Assembly: GCA_964525785.1 (NCBI GenBank)
Contig: CAZGIX010000138.1
Span: 1 to 12,751 of the forward strand
Source: JAQBDA01 sp964525785
GTDB lineage: Bacteria > Chloroflexota > Anaerolineae > Anaerolineales > UBA4823
Direction: 5' to 3'
DNA: 12,751 bases
In this document: piece after piece, positions 6,917-12,751 of the stretch
How the letters are laid out: each line of letters begins with the position of its first letter
Numbering within the stretch: the first letter of the stretch is position 1
Program-made: the position numbers and the translations under genes
Notes under the pieces: generated by a model
Databases searched by the model: none
The model's input: the letters and a program-made list of their open reading frames with translations, nothing else
Told to the model about the DNA's origin: nothing

Positions 6917-6984
6917 GAGTTCACCTCCATCCAGTTACGCAAGATCACTTGGTTCAATTGGTGCTCGCACTTTATGAGCATGTT

Positions 6985-7380
6985 TCAACTCAGGGTTCCC
7001 CAGGTGAGCGCCAACAAAATAACCTGAACGACTCCAATGACAGGTCCTAGGGGTAAGGCAAAACCATACCAGAATATGGCGCTCAGACCCAGCAGGATCA
7101 CCTCGAAGACCGCGCCGTCCATCCTGGAGCCCCATATCCAATACGCTGCCAGGATTTTCAGTGCACTGACAATGACGTACCCGATCCCCGCGACGATCAG
7201 GACATTAAGACCCAGCTTCTCGAATGGCCCGCCAAGCAGGGTGATTCCGCCTAATGTTGGCAAGCGCCCTCGCGAGAAGGCATAGTACAATGTTGGGATC
7301 ACGCCAACGAGCCACATGAATGCATCGATGTAGACAATGATGGACAGGACTTTTGTTAAGGGAGTATGCATCTTTATCAC
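6985..7380 (-). CDS. Four-helix membrane protein of unknown function
   Basis: A 131-residue protein with about four hydrophobic segments (approximately 11-33, 57-82, 90-108, 112-129). No enzyme motif is visible. The C-terminal part contains LSAIFWYGFALPLGPV, which closely resembles LGGLFWWGFALPIPPV at the end of the 119-residue protein at 8871-9230, so the two share a domain. The start is most likely the GTG at 7380, nine bases after AAGGA; an ATG three codons later would leave that site too far away. It lies 68 bases upstream of the cytochrome gene and 49 bases downstream of the next membrane-protein gene, so an operon is likely. Confidence 0.8.
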   Translation of the reverse strand: MIKMHTPLTKVLSIIVYIDAFMWLVGVIPTLYYAFSRGRLPTLGGITLLGGPFEKLGLNVLIVAGIGYVIVSALKILAAYWIWGSRMDGAVFEVILLGLSAIFWYGFALPLGPVIGVVQVILLALTWGTLS

Positions 7381-7429
7381 CCGATTTCTTCCTTCGAATT
7401 AATAATGAAACCAGGAGAGTTGTCAGTGC

Positions 7430-7990
7430 CTAGCTTCCTAACAGTAGCCCAATCCCGATCAGGAGCGGCGCCACATAGTGGAGCCAGGGATAGTACATAT
7501 CCTTCGGTCTGGCGATGGGCGACACAACCAACCAGCTCAGGTTCCAAAGGATCGTCCCCCACCCAATCCATGCTGGCAAAAGACCCGTGAGGAGTATCGC
7601 AGCCCCAAAAATCGCCTGGGCCAGGAAAGCCAGGACGACAAAAGCCACGAAGGGAGCGTAGACCCACTCCTGCTGGCTGATGAAAAAGGTTTCGCCAAAG
7701 GTAACGACGCCAGTCCCGATCAACATGAGCGCCATCCCGGAAGGAGCCAGTATTCTGTCACCGGCGGCCTCGAGCATTCCCTCCAGCAGGGTCAGACCCA
7801 GGACAGCTACAACCAGAGCTGCTATGACAAAGCCTCTTTCCCAGACAAGATAGCGGTGCGTCTGGCCTGTCGGCCACTTCCAAATCGCTCTACCCGTATA
7901 GAGGGTAGCTCCGATGAGAAAAATGACCACGCTGGAGATCAACAACCAGCCTGTCACAACCTGTTCGGAGAGTAAATCCTTTGCAACCAT
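7430..7990 (-). CDS. Multi-pass membrane protein of unknown function
   Basis: A 186-residue protein with about six hydrophobic segments (roughly 12-32, 52-72, 83-103, 110-135, 138-156, 168-185). Short polar loops contain KWPTGQTHRYLVWERG (38-53) and ARPKDMYYPWLH (160-171). No catalytic or metal-binding motif can be recognised, so I give no function. The ATG at 7990 is preceded by AAAGGA at good spacing. The downstream gene starts 49 bases after its stop. It resembles in general design the other small membrane proteins of this run, without obvious sequence similarity to them. Confidence 0.82.
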   Translation of the reverse strand: MVAKDLLSEQVVTGWLLISSVVIFLIGATLYTGRAIWKWPTGQTHRYLVWERGFVIAALVVAVLGLTLLEGMLEAAGDRILAPSGMALMLIGTGVVTFGETFFISQQEWVYAPFVAFVVLAFLAQAIFGAAILLTGLLPAWIGWGTILWNLSWLVVSPIARPKDMYYPWLHYVAPLLIGIGLLLGS

Positions 7991-8030
7991 ATCCGTCCTT
8001 TGTTGATAGCTGATAGTGGGTTCATGTTTC

Positions 8031-8200
8031 TTATCTATTCGTAAAGAACTCCTGCATCGTCATGAGCAGCCCGAGCACACACGGCAGCCGCTCCATAATA
8101 ATAGGGCGCGATATCGGGGACCAGGTATGTGGTCAACGCCATCACCACAGGGAGAATCCAGGTGGCCATCCAGGCCGAATTACTGCCCTGCAGAAATGGA
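8031..8200 (-). pseudogene. Probable remnant of another membrane-protein gene, frameshifted
   Basis: Between the 200-residue and 186-residue membrane-protein genes, one minus-strand frame reads SAWMATWILPVVMALTTYLV, then PDIAPYYYGAAAV, which looks like part of a membrane protein. At the CACACAC run at 8076-8082 another frame takes over and reads VLGLLMTMQEFFTNR before a stop at 8031-8033. Joined across that repeat, the two give a plausible membrane-protein C-terminus. There is no start codon or ribosome binding site of its own. Its upstream part overlaps the tail of the 200-residue gene in a different frame. The evidence is hydrophobicity and the simple repeat at the switch point only. Confidence 0.3.
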
Positions 8201-8782
8201 AACCACGATCGGACCCACATTGCCGATCCAGAGTGAAATACCAATCCACGCTAAAGATAAGGCGAGGAGAGCCCCAAAGATAGCGCTGCCAAGCTGTCCT
8301 GCCAAAGGAGGTAAAAACTCTGCGACGAAGAAATCGAAAAAGAAGCCGGCCATGGCTGCGAGTAGCAGGATGCCAGCCCAGCGGGGAAAGACTCCCGCTC
8401 GAATGGTTGCGATCCCGGTCAGAAGTAAACCAAGAGTGAGTGCAATCCCTAGCAAAAAAACCACCAGATTTTCACCGGAGGCTGTCTTGAGTGAAGGAAA
8501 TAGGATTGGGGTTGCAGCCAGGAGCACCAGCAGGAGAATCCCGGTTTGAAGCAGCGCATGACCCGTCAGGCCCAGCCAGCCAGCCGCATTTGCCTGCCTG
8601 GCATACATGGCTGGTAGGGACAAAAGTAAAAATATCGATGAAAGCAGGAACAGGCGGGCAACGCCTGGAGAGAAAACCTCGTCCATCACTGGTTTTAAGG
8701 AAACTAGGACAATTGCAATCCCGAGAAGGGCTGCGCCTGCTACCAATAAGATTCCACTCCAACGAAAAGCAATCTCAGACAT
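8180..8782 (-). CDS. Six-helix membrane protein of unknown function
   Basis: A 200-residue protein with about six hydrophobic segments (approximately 8-29, 41-59, 67-95, 104-127, 134-155, 163-186). Distinctive loop sequences are PAMYARQANAAGW and FFVAEFLPPLAGQLG. No known motif. The ATG at 8782 lies nine bases after AAGGA. The last 13 or so residues, after SLWIG, look like a chance extension. At this point another frame encodes what seems to be the end of a different membrane protein, so the natural C-terminus may have been altered by a deletion. It is in line with the surrounding small membrane-protein genes. Confidence 0.8.
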   Translation of the reverse strand: MSEIAFRWSGILLVAGAALLGIAIVLVSLKPVMDEVFSPGVARLFLLSSIFLLLSLPAMYARQANAAGWLGLTGHALLQTGILLLVLLAATPILFPSLKTASGENLVVFLLGIALTLGLLLTGIATIRAGVFPRWAGILLLAAMAGFFFDFFVAEFLPPLAGQLGSAIFGALLALSLAWIGISLWIGNVGPIVVSISAGQ

Positions 8783-8870
8783 CTGTATTTATCCTTCCCT
8801 TTACGGTTGTATCCGTTATCGGTCTCGAGATGGGCCGCCCGGCCAGCCCTTCGTTACTAAAATCAAAAAC

Positions 8871-9230
8871 CTACCTGAGGACCTGCCAGCTAGCGAGGAT
8901 TAGTAGAGTCCAAACGAAGGCGAACACCGGTGGAATTGGCAGTGCAAATCCCCACCAGAAAAGCCCGCCTAAAGGAAGTACAGCGAGCGCGAGGATGGCG
9001 CTGGCATTCCGTGCCTTGGTCGGATACATATATCCGGTGCTGAAGATAAGTCGTCCACCTTCCAATTCAGGCGCAAGCGGCCAGCAAACCGGGGAACCAT
9101 CATGGGCAAGCGTAACGAACTCAGCGACCCGGTAGGCGCTGATTAAGTCTGAATGCCAGGCAACGTTTGCCCTGGATTCGGGGGAAGCTGGATCGTTTTG
9201 CTTTGTGATGATCGATTCTTTAGGGTTCAT
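8871..9230 (-). CDS. Chimeric protein: half of a PPOX-like domain joined to a membrane-protein tail
   Basis: A 119-residue protein with two unlike halves. Residues 28-76 (LISAYRVAEFVTLAHDGSPV ... LEGGRLIFSTGYMYPTKARN) match the first strands of the pyridoxamine-5'-phosphate-oxidase-like split barrel, where a 'tl..dG.P...Pl....gg.l.fst.....K.rN' pattern is usual. Such domains bind FMN, F420 or heme, but normally need about 130 residues. After residue 76 the sequence turns hydrophobic (SAILALAVLPLGGLFWWGFALP...) and resembles the C-terminal 34 residues of the membrane protein at 6985-7380, with about 15 identities. I read this as the product of a deletion that fused two genes; a functional fusion is less likely. 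The start lacks a strong ribosome binding site, and a terminator lies 21 bases upstream. Confidence 0.65.
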   Translation of the reverse strand: MNPKESIITKQNDPASPESRANVAWHSDLISAYRVAEFVTLAHDGSPVCWPLAPELEGGRLIFSTGYMYPTKARNASAILALAVLPLGGLFWWGFALPIPPVFAFVWTLLILASWQVLR

Positions 9231-9240
9231 AGAGCTTACT

Positions 9241-9275
9241 TTAAACGAAAACCAGTCCCATTGTCATGGGACTGG
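9241..9275 (-). terminator. Strong rho-independent terminator
   Basis: A perfect ten-base-pair stem (CCAGTCCCAT at 9252-9261 with ATGGGACTGG at 9266-9275) has a four-base loop. On the minus strand it is followed immediately by TTTTCGTTT. There is no T run on the other side, so it works for minus-strand transcripts only. It would stop transcription coming from the secreted-protein gene at 9611-10189. It also stands only 21 bases before the start of the chimeric gene. Confidence 0.8.
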
Positions 9276-9610
9276 GATACTAATTCATTCAGATTAATAC
9301 TACTAAATTCGATAGGATTTGTGCGATACCGGGATGCTGTTCTTTTCTTGTTCGACCGCAAATTATTCAGAGAAATGGGCAACCCGCGAAGAGCGCAAGA
9401 TGCTGGTTAGAACGATAATCCAAGAAACAGGCTGCGATGTGGGTACCAGGCGTATCGTGTGAGTCAAAGACAATCCGGACTAGGAGATTCTCTTCAGATT
9501 GATGGACCGACGATACTGCACGCCACTACCGGATCAGGGAAGATGTAGCAACCTGTGTACAGGTCAAACTTTCATGCGCGTTGAAGGACAGGCACCTCAC
9601 TCCCCTGATT
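9276..9610. other. Gene-free stretch downstream of the secreted-protein gene
   Basis: No convincing gene. A plus-strand frame of 42 codons (9334-9462) has no ribosome binding site and no recognisable product. A short palindrome, ACCTGTGTACAGGT, lies at 9551-9564 and could form a small hairpin or protein site. The stretch is probably 3' untranslated sequence between the gene ending at 9611 and the terminator at 9252. Confidence 0.4.
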
Positions 9611-10189
9611 TCAATAGCACCACCAGTTCCAGGTCATCCGGCCCTTGAACTTGATCTCACCGCTTTTTCTCCCACACTGCCCCGAACAGGTGTAATTGTA
9701 GGTACCCTTCCAGACCGTGATCTTGTTTTTCCCTGCCGCCAGCGTGAAGCGGTAGGTGGTCGGTCCGGTTAATGTCAGGTAGATTGTTCCCCCGGTCTGG
9801 TTGTTGATATTGATCGTTGTGCTCGGGCAAGAGGCGGTGTTTAATTTTAGCGTTCCGGTTATGTTGACCTTTTTGACCTTGGTCTTCCCGCACGCTGAAT
9901 ACTCCATCTTGTACTTGCCCTTTTCAACGCTGAACTCGGTTGTTCCCGGGGCGACATTGTAAAAGGTATAGGTCTTCGTCCCTACCACCGGGGTCAGGAC
10001 CAATCTGTCGAGTTTCGCCCCGGTTTTATTGTTGAATACCAACCTGGCAGTAGCTGCCAGCGGAGCATGCGGCTGGCTGAGCGTGATGTCCGGTTGGTCG
10101 GCAGCATTTACCTGGGTTGTTGGCAGCCCCCAGGTAAATATCATCGATGCGATGAGCACAGCAAATAAGATCGTCCGTAATTTTTTCAC
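9611..10189 (-). CDS. Secreted protein made of two cysteine-containing repeats
   Basis: I choose the GTG at 10189 as start (192 residues). The ATG twelve bases upstream lies inside the GGAGGGG that serves as ribosome binding site, five bases before the GTG, and the product then begins MKKLRTILFAVLIASMIFTW, a classical signal peptide with likely cleavage after VNA (residue 29). The mature part holds two related repeats of about 70 residues (46-121 and 124-191). Each begins with an 'NNxTG' turn (FNNKTGAKL, INNQTGGTI), continues with Y-F-A-G strand patterns and a KGkY segment, and ends with a cysteine (Cys100/Cys121, then Cys168, Cys172, Cys191). The cysteines probably form disulfides outside the membrane. 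The fold looks beta-rich. I recognise no family and give no function. Confidence 0.85.
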   Translation of the reverse strand: MKKLRTILFAVLIASMIFTWGLPTTQVNAADQPDITLSQPHAPLAATARLVFNNKTGAKLDRLVLTPVVGTKTYTFYNVAPGTTEFSVEKGKYKMEYSACGKTKVKKVNITGTLKLNTASCPSTTININNQTGGTIYLTLTGPTTYRFTLAAGKNKITVWKGTYNYTCSGQCGRKSGEIKFKGRMTWNWWCY

Positions 10190-10257
10190 TGACCCCTCCA
10201 TGAGTTTTGCTGGATTTGTGCAGACCTGGCGTTATACAGGCTGCATCGGTTTTAAAT

Positions 10258-10285
10258 ACTATAGCACATTTAAGGTTCAATTCAA
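10258..10285 (-). promoter_or_regulatory. Sigma-70-type promoter of the secreted-protein gene
   Basis: On the minus strand, TTGAAT (10285-10280) and TATAGT (10263-10258) are separated by 16 bases. Transcription would begin near 10251 and give a leader of about 60 bases before the GTG at 10189. The position in an A+T-rich gap upstream of the gene supports it. Confidence 0.5.
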
Positions 10286-10410
10286 GTAGTTATTGGTTTA
10301 TATGGTGCTTTTTAACCCCGAAACGGCTCTACAGTTCTGCAAAGTCCGTCTCGGACGGGCGAGGATCGCTGATTGGCTGACCTTCCTTAATTCTTTCAAA
10401 ACCCCCGTGG

Positions 10411-11304
10411 CTAGCGAATCTCCAGCGAAAAGTTCTGCAAGATTTCATCAATACCTACAGTCACAACCGCTTCGCCTGGCAGATCGCCCAATTCCCAAAC
10501 CCAATTGCACACCCCCTGGCTGTTTGTCAGGATGGTGCCGGAGCCAGGCGCCAGGCCTGAATCGCCACCCGGAGCTATATAACGCAGCGAACAGATTTCT
10601 CCCGGGTCGGTCTGGATCTGGTATTCGGCCCGGCCGCCGGCAATTACAATGGTTGGACGTTTCAAGATCTTAAATCCTGCAACATGGCAATCTATTTTGT
10701 CGGATTTCTCAGGTGTTGGCGGCTGGCTGTGTAGTCCAAAAGATTCCTGACTTTGCACTGGCAGCTCCAGTTGAGCAAACTCCAAGACCGGTTGAGTCAG
10801 GTCGGAGGGGATACCTGTATAACCGGTGGCGTCTGGTTCCTGAAGCACCACCTCTGTTCCGCAAATTTCTCCCTGGAAAATTCTCAGGTCAATCGTCTCA
10901 TAAATCGACTGATAAGACACGATGCGGACGAAAATCTTTGATCCGGAAAGGGAGTAATCCCCCCGTGCGATCGTCTGATCGTTGCGGTTGAACCAGCGAT
11001 CGACGTCAGACCAGGTGTCTGTGCTGAGATCACCTTCAAAACAGGTGAAGTCGGCGTATAGCGCTAACCCGTCCTGGTAAAATCGGTACAGTTTATAACA
11101 GCGACTGTCTTTGCTCCCTTCGACGGAAACCAGCGACATAAATACGGCATCCAATCCGCCGATTACACTGCCGTCAGGAAGCGGCGTAGTTGTTAATTCA
11201 TATGGCATGGGTAGCGGAGTTGGCGAGGGCCAGAGTCCTGCCTGAAAGCATCCAATTCCAGGTAAGGCGAATAAAACCAGTAAGATCAATGGTCGATATT
11301 TCAT
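10411..11304 (-). CDS. Probable lipoprotein of unknown function
   Basis: From the ATG at 11304 the protein has 297 residues and begins MKYRPLILLVLFALPGIGCF, a short lipoprotein-type signal with Cys19 as the likely lipidated residue; the lipobox (GIGC) is not ideal at position -3. A Pro/Thr-rich linker (WPSPTPLPMP) follows, as is common in surface lipoproteins of Chloroflexota. The remainder looks beta-rich and contains several cysteines, but I recognise no domain. The frame is open to a GTG at 11337. The TATAAT at 11340-11345 would place the transcription start near 11333, after that GTG, so the ATG is preferred. No ribosome binding site is obvious at either start. It stands alone between two intergenic gaps. 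Confidence 0.75.
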   Translation of the reverse strand: MKYRPLILLVLFALPGIGCFQAGLWPSPTPLPMPYELTTTPLPDGSVIGGLDAVFMSLVSVEGSKDSRCYKLYRFYQDGLALYADFTCFEGDLSTDTWSDVDRWFNRNDQTIARGDYSLSGSKIFVRIVSYQSIYETIDLRIFQGEICGTEVVLQEPDATGYTGIPSDLTQPVLEFAQLELPVQSQESFGLHSQPPTPEKSDKIDCHVAGFKILKRPTIVIAGGRAEYQIQTDPGEICSLRYIAPGGDSGLAPGSGTILTNSQGVCNWVWELGDLPGEAVVTVGIDEILQNFSLEIR

Positions 11305-11339
11305 CTTGATAATCAGATCGTCGGGATAGGGTGGCACCG

Positions 11340-11345
11340 ATTATA
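11340..11345 (-). promoter_or_regulatory. Candidate -10 box (TATAAT) of the lipoprotein gene
   Basis: A perfect TATAAT on the minus strand lies 35 bases before the ATG at 11304, in the short gap after the upstream gene. A good -35 box at 17 bases is missing. It would give a leader of about 29 bases. Confidence 0.35.
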
Positions 11346-11370
11346 ACCCAAGCACCATGCCTGTATATTT

Positions 11371-11643
11371 TCAAGGTTTATCCTCTGGCGTAGCTTGAGG
11401 GCCGTCTCCGACGGAATTGACCGAGAGTAAGGGCACTCCCAGGTCGCGCACTTTCTTCAGCATGCCATGCAGCGCAGCCTGATCAACTACCGTGCCGGTC
11501 AGGAGCGTATTGCCATCCTCTTCCAGCGTGATCGTCAGTCCCCCAAACCATTCCGCCCATTGGGGATCCAGATGGCCCTTGATCCTGATTTGATAGACCA
11601 GTGGTTGGTCGGCATCATGTTTTGGGTTGTATTTGTCGGACAT
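11371..11643 (-). CDS. Small conserved-type protein paired with the MDR dehydrogenase
   Basis: A 90-residue soluble protein starting at ATG 11643 (MSDKYNPKHDADQPLVYQIR). A longer frame from 11697 overlaps the end of the dehydrogenase and is not needed. The core IKGHLDPQWAEWFGGLTITL (21-40), followed by EEDGNTLLTGTVVDQAALHG (41-60) and a KVRDLGVPLLSV segment, looks like a small alpha/beta sandwich in the style of ACT-like or GYD-like domains. I recall similar small proteins annotated as hypothetical in Chloroflexota, but know of no function. Its ATG is four bases after the stop of the dehydrogenase gene, so the two are translated from one message. The final residues (GPQATPEDKP) look disordered. 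Confidence 0.82.
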   Translation of the reverse strand: MSDKYNPKHDADQPLVYQIRIKGHLDPQWAEWFGGLTITLEEDGNTLLTGTVVDQAALHGMLKKVRDLGVPLLSVNSVGDGPQATPEDKP

Positions 11644-11647
11644 TGTT

Positions 11648-12559
11648 CTATACCACAGTGATGACCACATTGCCCCGTTTGTGCCCGGCCTCCACATAGC
11701 GGTGCGCCTCAGCCACCTGTTCCAGCGTGTAGCGCCGGTCGATCACCGCTTTGATTTCACCCGCCTCAATCAGCTCTTTGACGAAGGTTAATTCTTCCAT
11801 ACTTTGTTTCGTGTTGAGCTTTGCAATCGTTACGTAGGTCCCGTTCGGCGTGAGGGCTTTCGAGTACATTGATTTCGGGCATTTTCCAACCGTATCAAAA
11901 ATGACGTCATAAAGCAATCCGCTTGTTGAAAAATCTCCTTTTGTATAATCAATGACCCGATCGGCCCCCAGAGACTTTACCATTTCGAGATTGGCCGTAC
12001 TGCAGACTCCCGTCACTTCTGCCCCAAAATACCGGGCAAGCTGGACTGCATACGTGCCCACACTTCCAGAAGCGCCGTAGATCAGGACTTTTTGTCCGCG
12101 TTGGATATTTCCTTTCCGGAGCAGGCGCAGGGCTGTGGGTCCTCCAATCGGAACGGCGGCAGCCTCCTCATAAGTCATATTGGCCGGTTTTGTCAACACC
12201 AGCCCGTCTTCGGGCATGCATTTATACTCAGCGTGGGCGCCAAAATTCTGCGCCAGGGTCGAGGCAAACACCTGGTCGCCTGCCTTGAACCGGGTTACAT
12301 CTTTGCCGACGGCTTCAACTTCCCCGGCGAGTTCCATTCCGTAGATTGGCTGTTTGGGTTTCGTGATACCCAGCGTGATCCGAGCGGGGATCCAGAATGC
12401 GGGAGGGACGTTAAAGCTTCGCATTCTGATGTCCCCGGCAGTGATGGTCGTGGCATGCACTTTAATCAACAGCTCATTGTCCTTAGGTGTCGGTTTTTCA
12501 ACATCCTTAAATTGGAGTACTTCAGGTCCACCGTATTGGGTTGCTACAATTGCTTTCAT
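11648..12559 (-). CDS. Zinc-less MDR-family NAD(P)-dependent alcohol dehydrogenase / quinone oxidoreductase
   Basis: A 303-residue medium-chain dehydrogenase/reductase. The GroES-like N-terminal domain spans about 1-125 (MKAIVATQYGGPEVLQFKDV, GMELAGEVEAVGKDVTRFKAGDQVF). The Rossmann domain begins at about 155, with YGASGSVGTYAVQLARYFGA (161-180) as nucleotide-binding loop, the form usual in NADPH-linked quinone-oxidoreductase relatives. The cysteines and histidines that bind catalytic and structural zinc in true alcohol dehydrogenases are absent. Substrates are likely quinones, enones or aldehydes, in the cytoplasm. The length is at the short end of the family. The ATG at 12559 lies eight bases after AGGAG. 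It is followed by the 90-residue protein gene after four bases. Confidence 0.93.
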   Translation of the reverse strand: MKAIVATQYGGPEVLQFKDVEKPTPKDNELLIKVHATTITAGDIRMRSFNVPPAFWIPARITLGITKPKQPIYGMELAGEVEAVGKDVTRFKAGDQVFASTLAQNFGAHAEYKCMPEDGLVLTKPANMTYEEAAAVPIGGPTALRLLRKGNIQRGQKVLIYGASGSVGTYAVQLARYFGAEVTGVCSTANLEMVKSLGADRVIDYTKGDFSTSGLLYDVIFDTVGKCPKSMYSKALTPNGTYVTIAKLNTKQSMEELTFVKELIEAGEIKAVIDRRYTLEQVAEAHRYVEAGHKRGNVVITVV

Positions 12560-12635
12560 CTCATAATCTCCTGAATAAAAATGTGAGAATTGGAAGGCAG
12601 TGCGGGTTGAATATCCTTTCTTCCATACGCGATAT

Positions 12636-12751
12636 TCATGCTGCGCTCACGAGCTCGCTGGTCGCTGTTTTTGCATACAGGGAAGTGACTGCAGATGGGT
12701 TGAATCCCTTGACGGTGAGCCAGACGCCCAGCGAAAACTCAAATAGCGCGA
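12636..12751 (-). CDS. C-terminal part of a probable DUF4386 membrane protein
   Basis: The frame is open from the window edge to a TGA at 12636-12638. It reads ALFEFSLGVWLTVKGFNPSA and ends TATSELVSAA. The 'FEFSLGvWLivKGF' pattern is what I know from the last membrane helix and tail of DUF4386 proteins, seven-helix membrane proteins of unknown function. Only about 37 residues are visible, so the assignment rests on this one motif. The next gene begins 77 bases later on the same strand. Confidence 0.6.
   Translation of the reverse strand, partial: ALFEFSLGVWLTVKGFNPSAVTSLYAKTATSELVSAA

Noticed and set aside
9334..9462. 42-codon plus-strand reading frame beginning MLFFSCSTAN
   Set aside because: It has no ribosome binding site, no membrane or motif pattern and runs against all neighbouring genes.
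9551..9564. ACCTGTGTACAGGT palindrome as a regulator site
   Set aside because: It lies far from any promoter, with no matching regulator nearby; it may be chance.
10344..10356. Five-pair hairpin GTCCG/CGGAC downstream of the lipoprotein gene as a terminator
   Set aside because: The stem is short and followed by only three T on the minus strand.
11648..12559. Possible internal deletion in the MDR dehydrogenase, because the part after the Rossmann fold is short
   Set aside because: Shorter members of about 300-310 residues occur in this family and the sequence reads smoothly through the region, so a natural short form is the simpler explanation.

Overview
This is a bacterial window in which every gene I can support lies on the minus strand. 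It looks like a member of the Chloroflexota (Anaerolineae-like). The main clues are the sensor kinase with a many-pass membrane half ending in a 'LYDIDLIINRTLVY' segment, the Pro/Thr-rich lipoprotein linker, the small GATase-free membrane families, and the small protein paired with a zinc-less MDR dehydrogenase. This taxonomic call is inferred from family resemblance; there is no rRNA or other marker here. I see no tRNA, rRNA, CRISPR array, transposase or integrase.

Layout, read from low to high coordinates (that is, from 3' to 5' for the genes). 1-1021: a G+C-rich pair, an MFS permease cut by the window edge and an acyltransferase-like protein, coupled by an ATGA overlap. 1043-1772: a type II toxin-antitoxin module (PIN-domain toxin, AbrB/MazE-type antitoxin) in lower-G+C DNA, with a 17-bp palindrome between a candidate promoter and the antitoxin ribosome binding site. 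1773-2106: no gene, but a strong minus-strand terminator and several further hairpins. 2107-4901: a NarL-type response regulator and its NarX-type histidine kinase, overlapping by one base. 4926-9230: a run of small membrane proteins of unknown function and a membrane-anchored diheme cytochrome c.

Within that membrane-protein run several genes look damaged or recombined. The gene just upstream of the kinase appears to carry a one-base frameshift in a four-base run. The DNA after the 200-residue membrane protein encodes what looks like the frameshifted tail of another membrane protein. The 119-residue protein at 8871-9230 joins the first half of a pyridoxamine-oxidase-like flavin-binding domain to the last part of a membrane protein resembling its neighbour at 6985-7380.

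9231-9610 has no convincing gene but holds a textbook minus-strand terminator. 9611-10189 encodes a secreted protein made of two similar cysteine-containing repeats, with a recognisable promoter. 10411-11304 encodes a lipoprotein-like protein. 11371-12559 is a two-gene unit of a zinc-less MDR oxidoreductase and a 90-residue companion. The window ends in the C-terminal part of a probable DUF4386 membrane protein.

How the genes may work together: the kinase and regulator clearly form one two-component system. Their close, same-strand association with the membrane proteins and the cytochrome suggests, but does not show, an envelope or electron-transport related function. The toxin-antitoxin pair, the secreted repeat protein, the lipoprotein and the MDR pair look like independent units.
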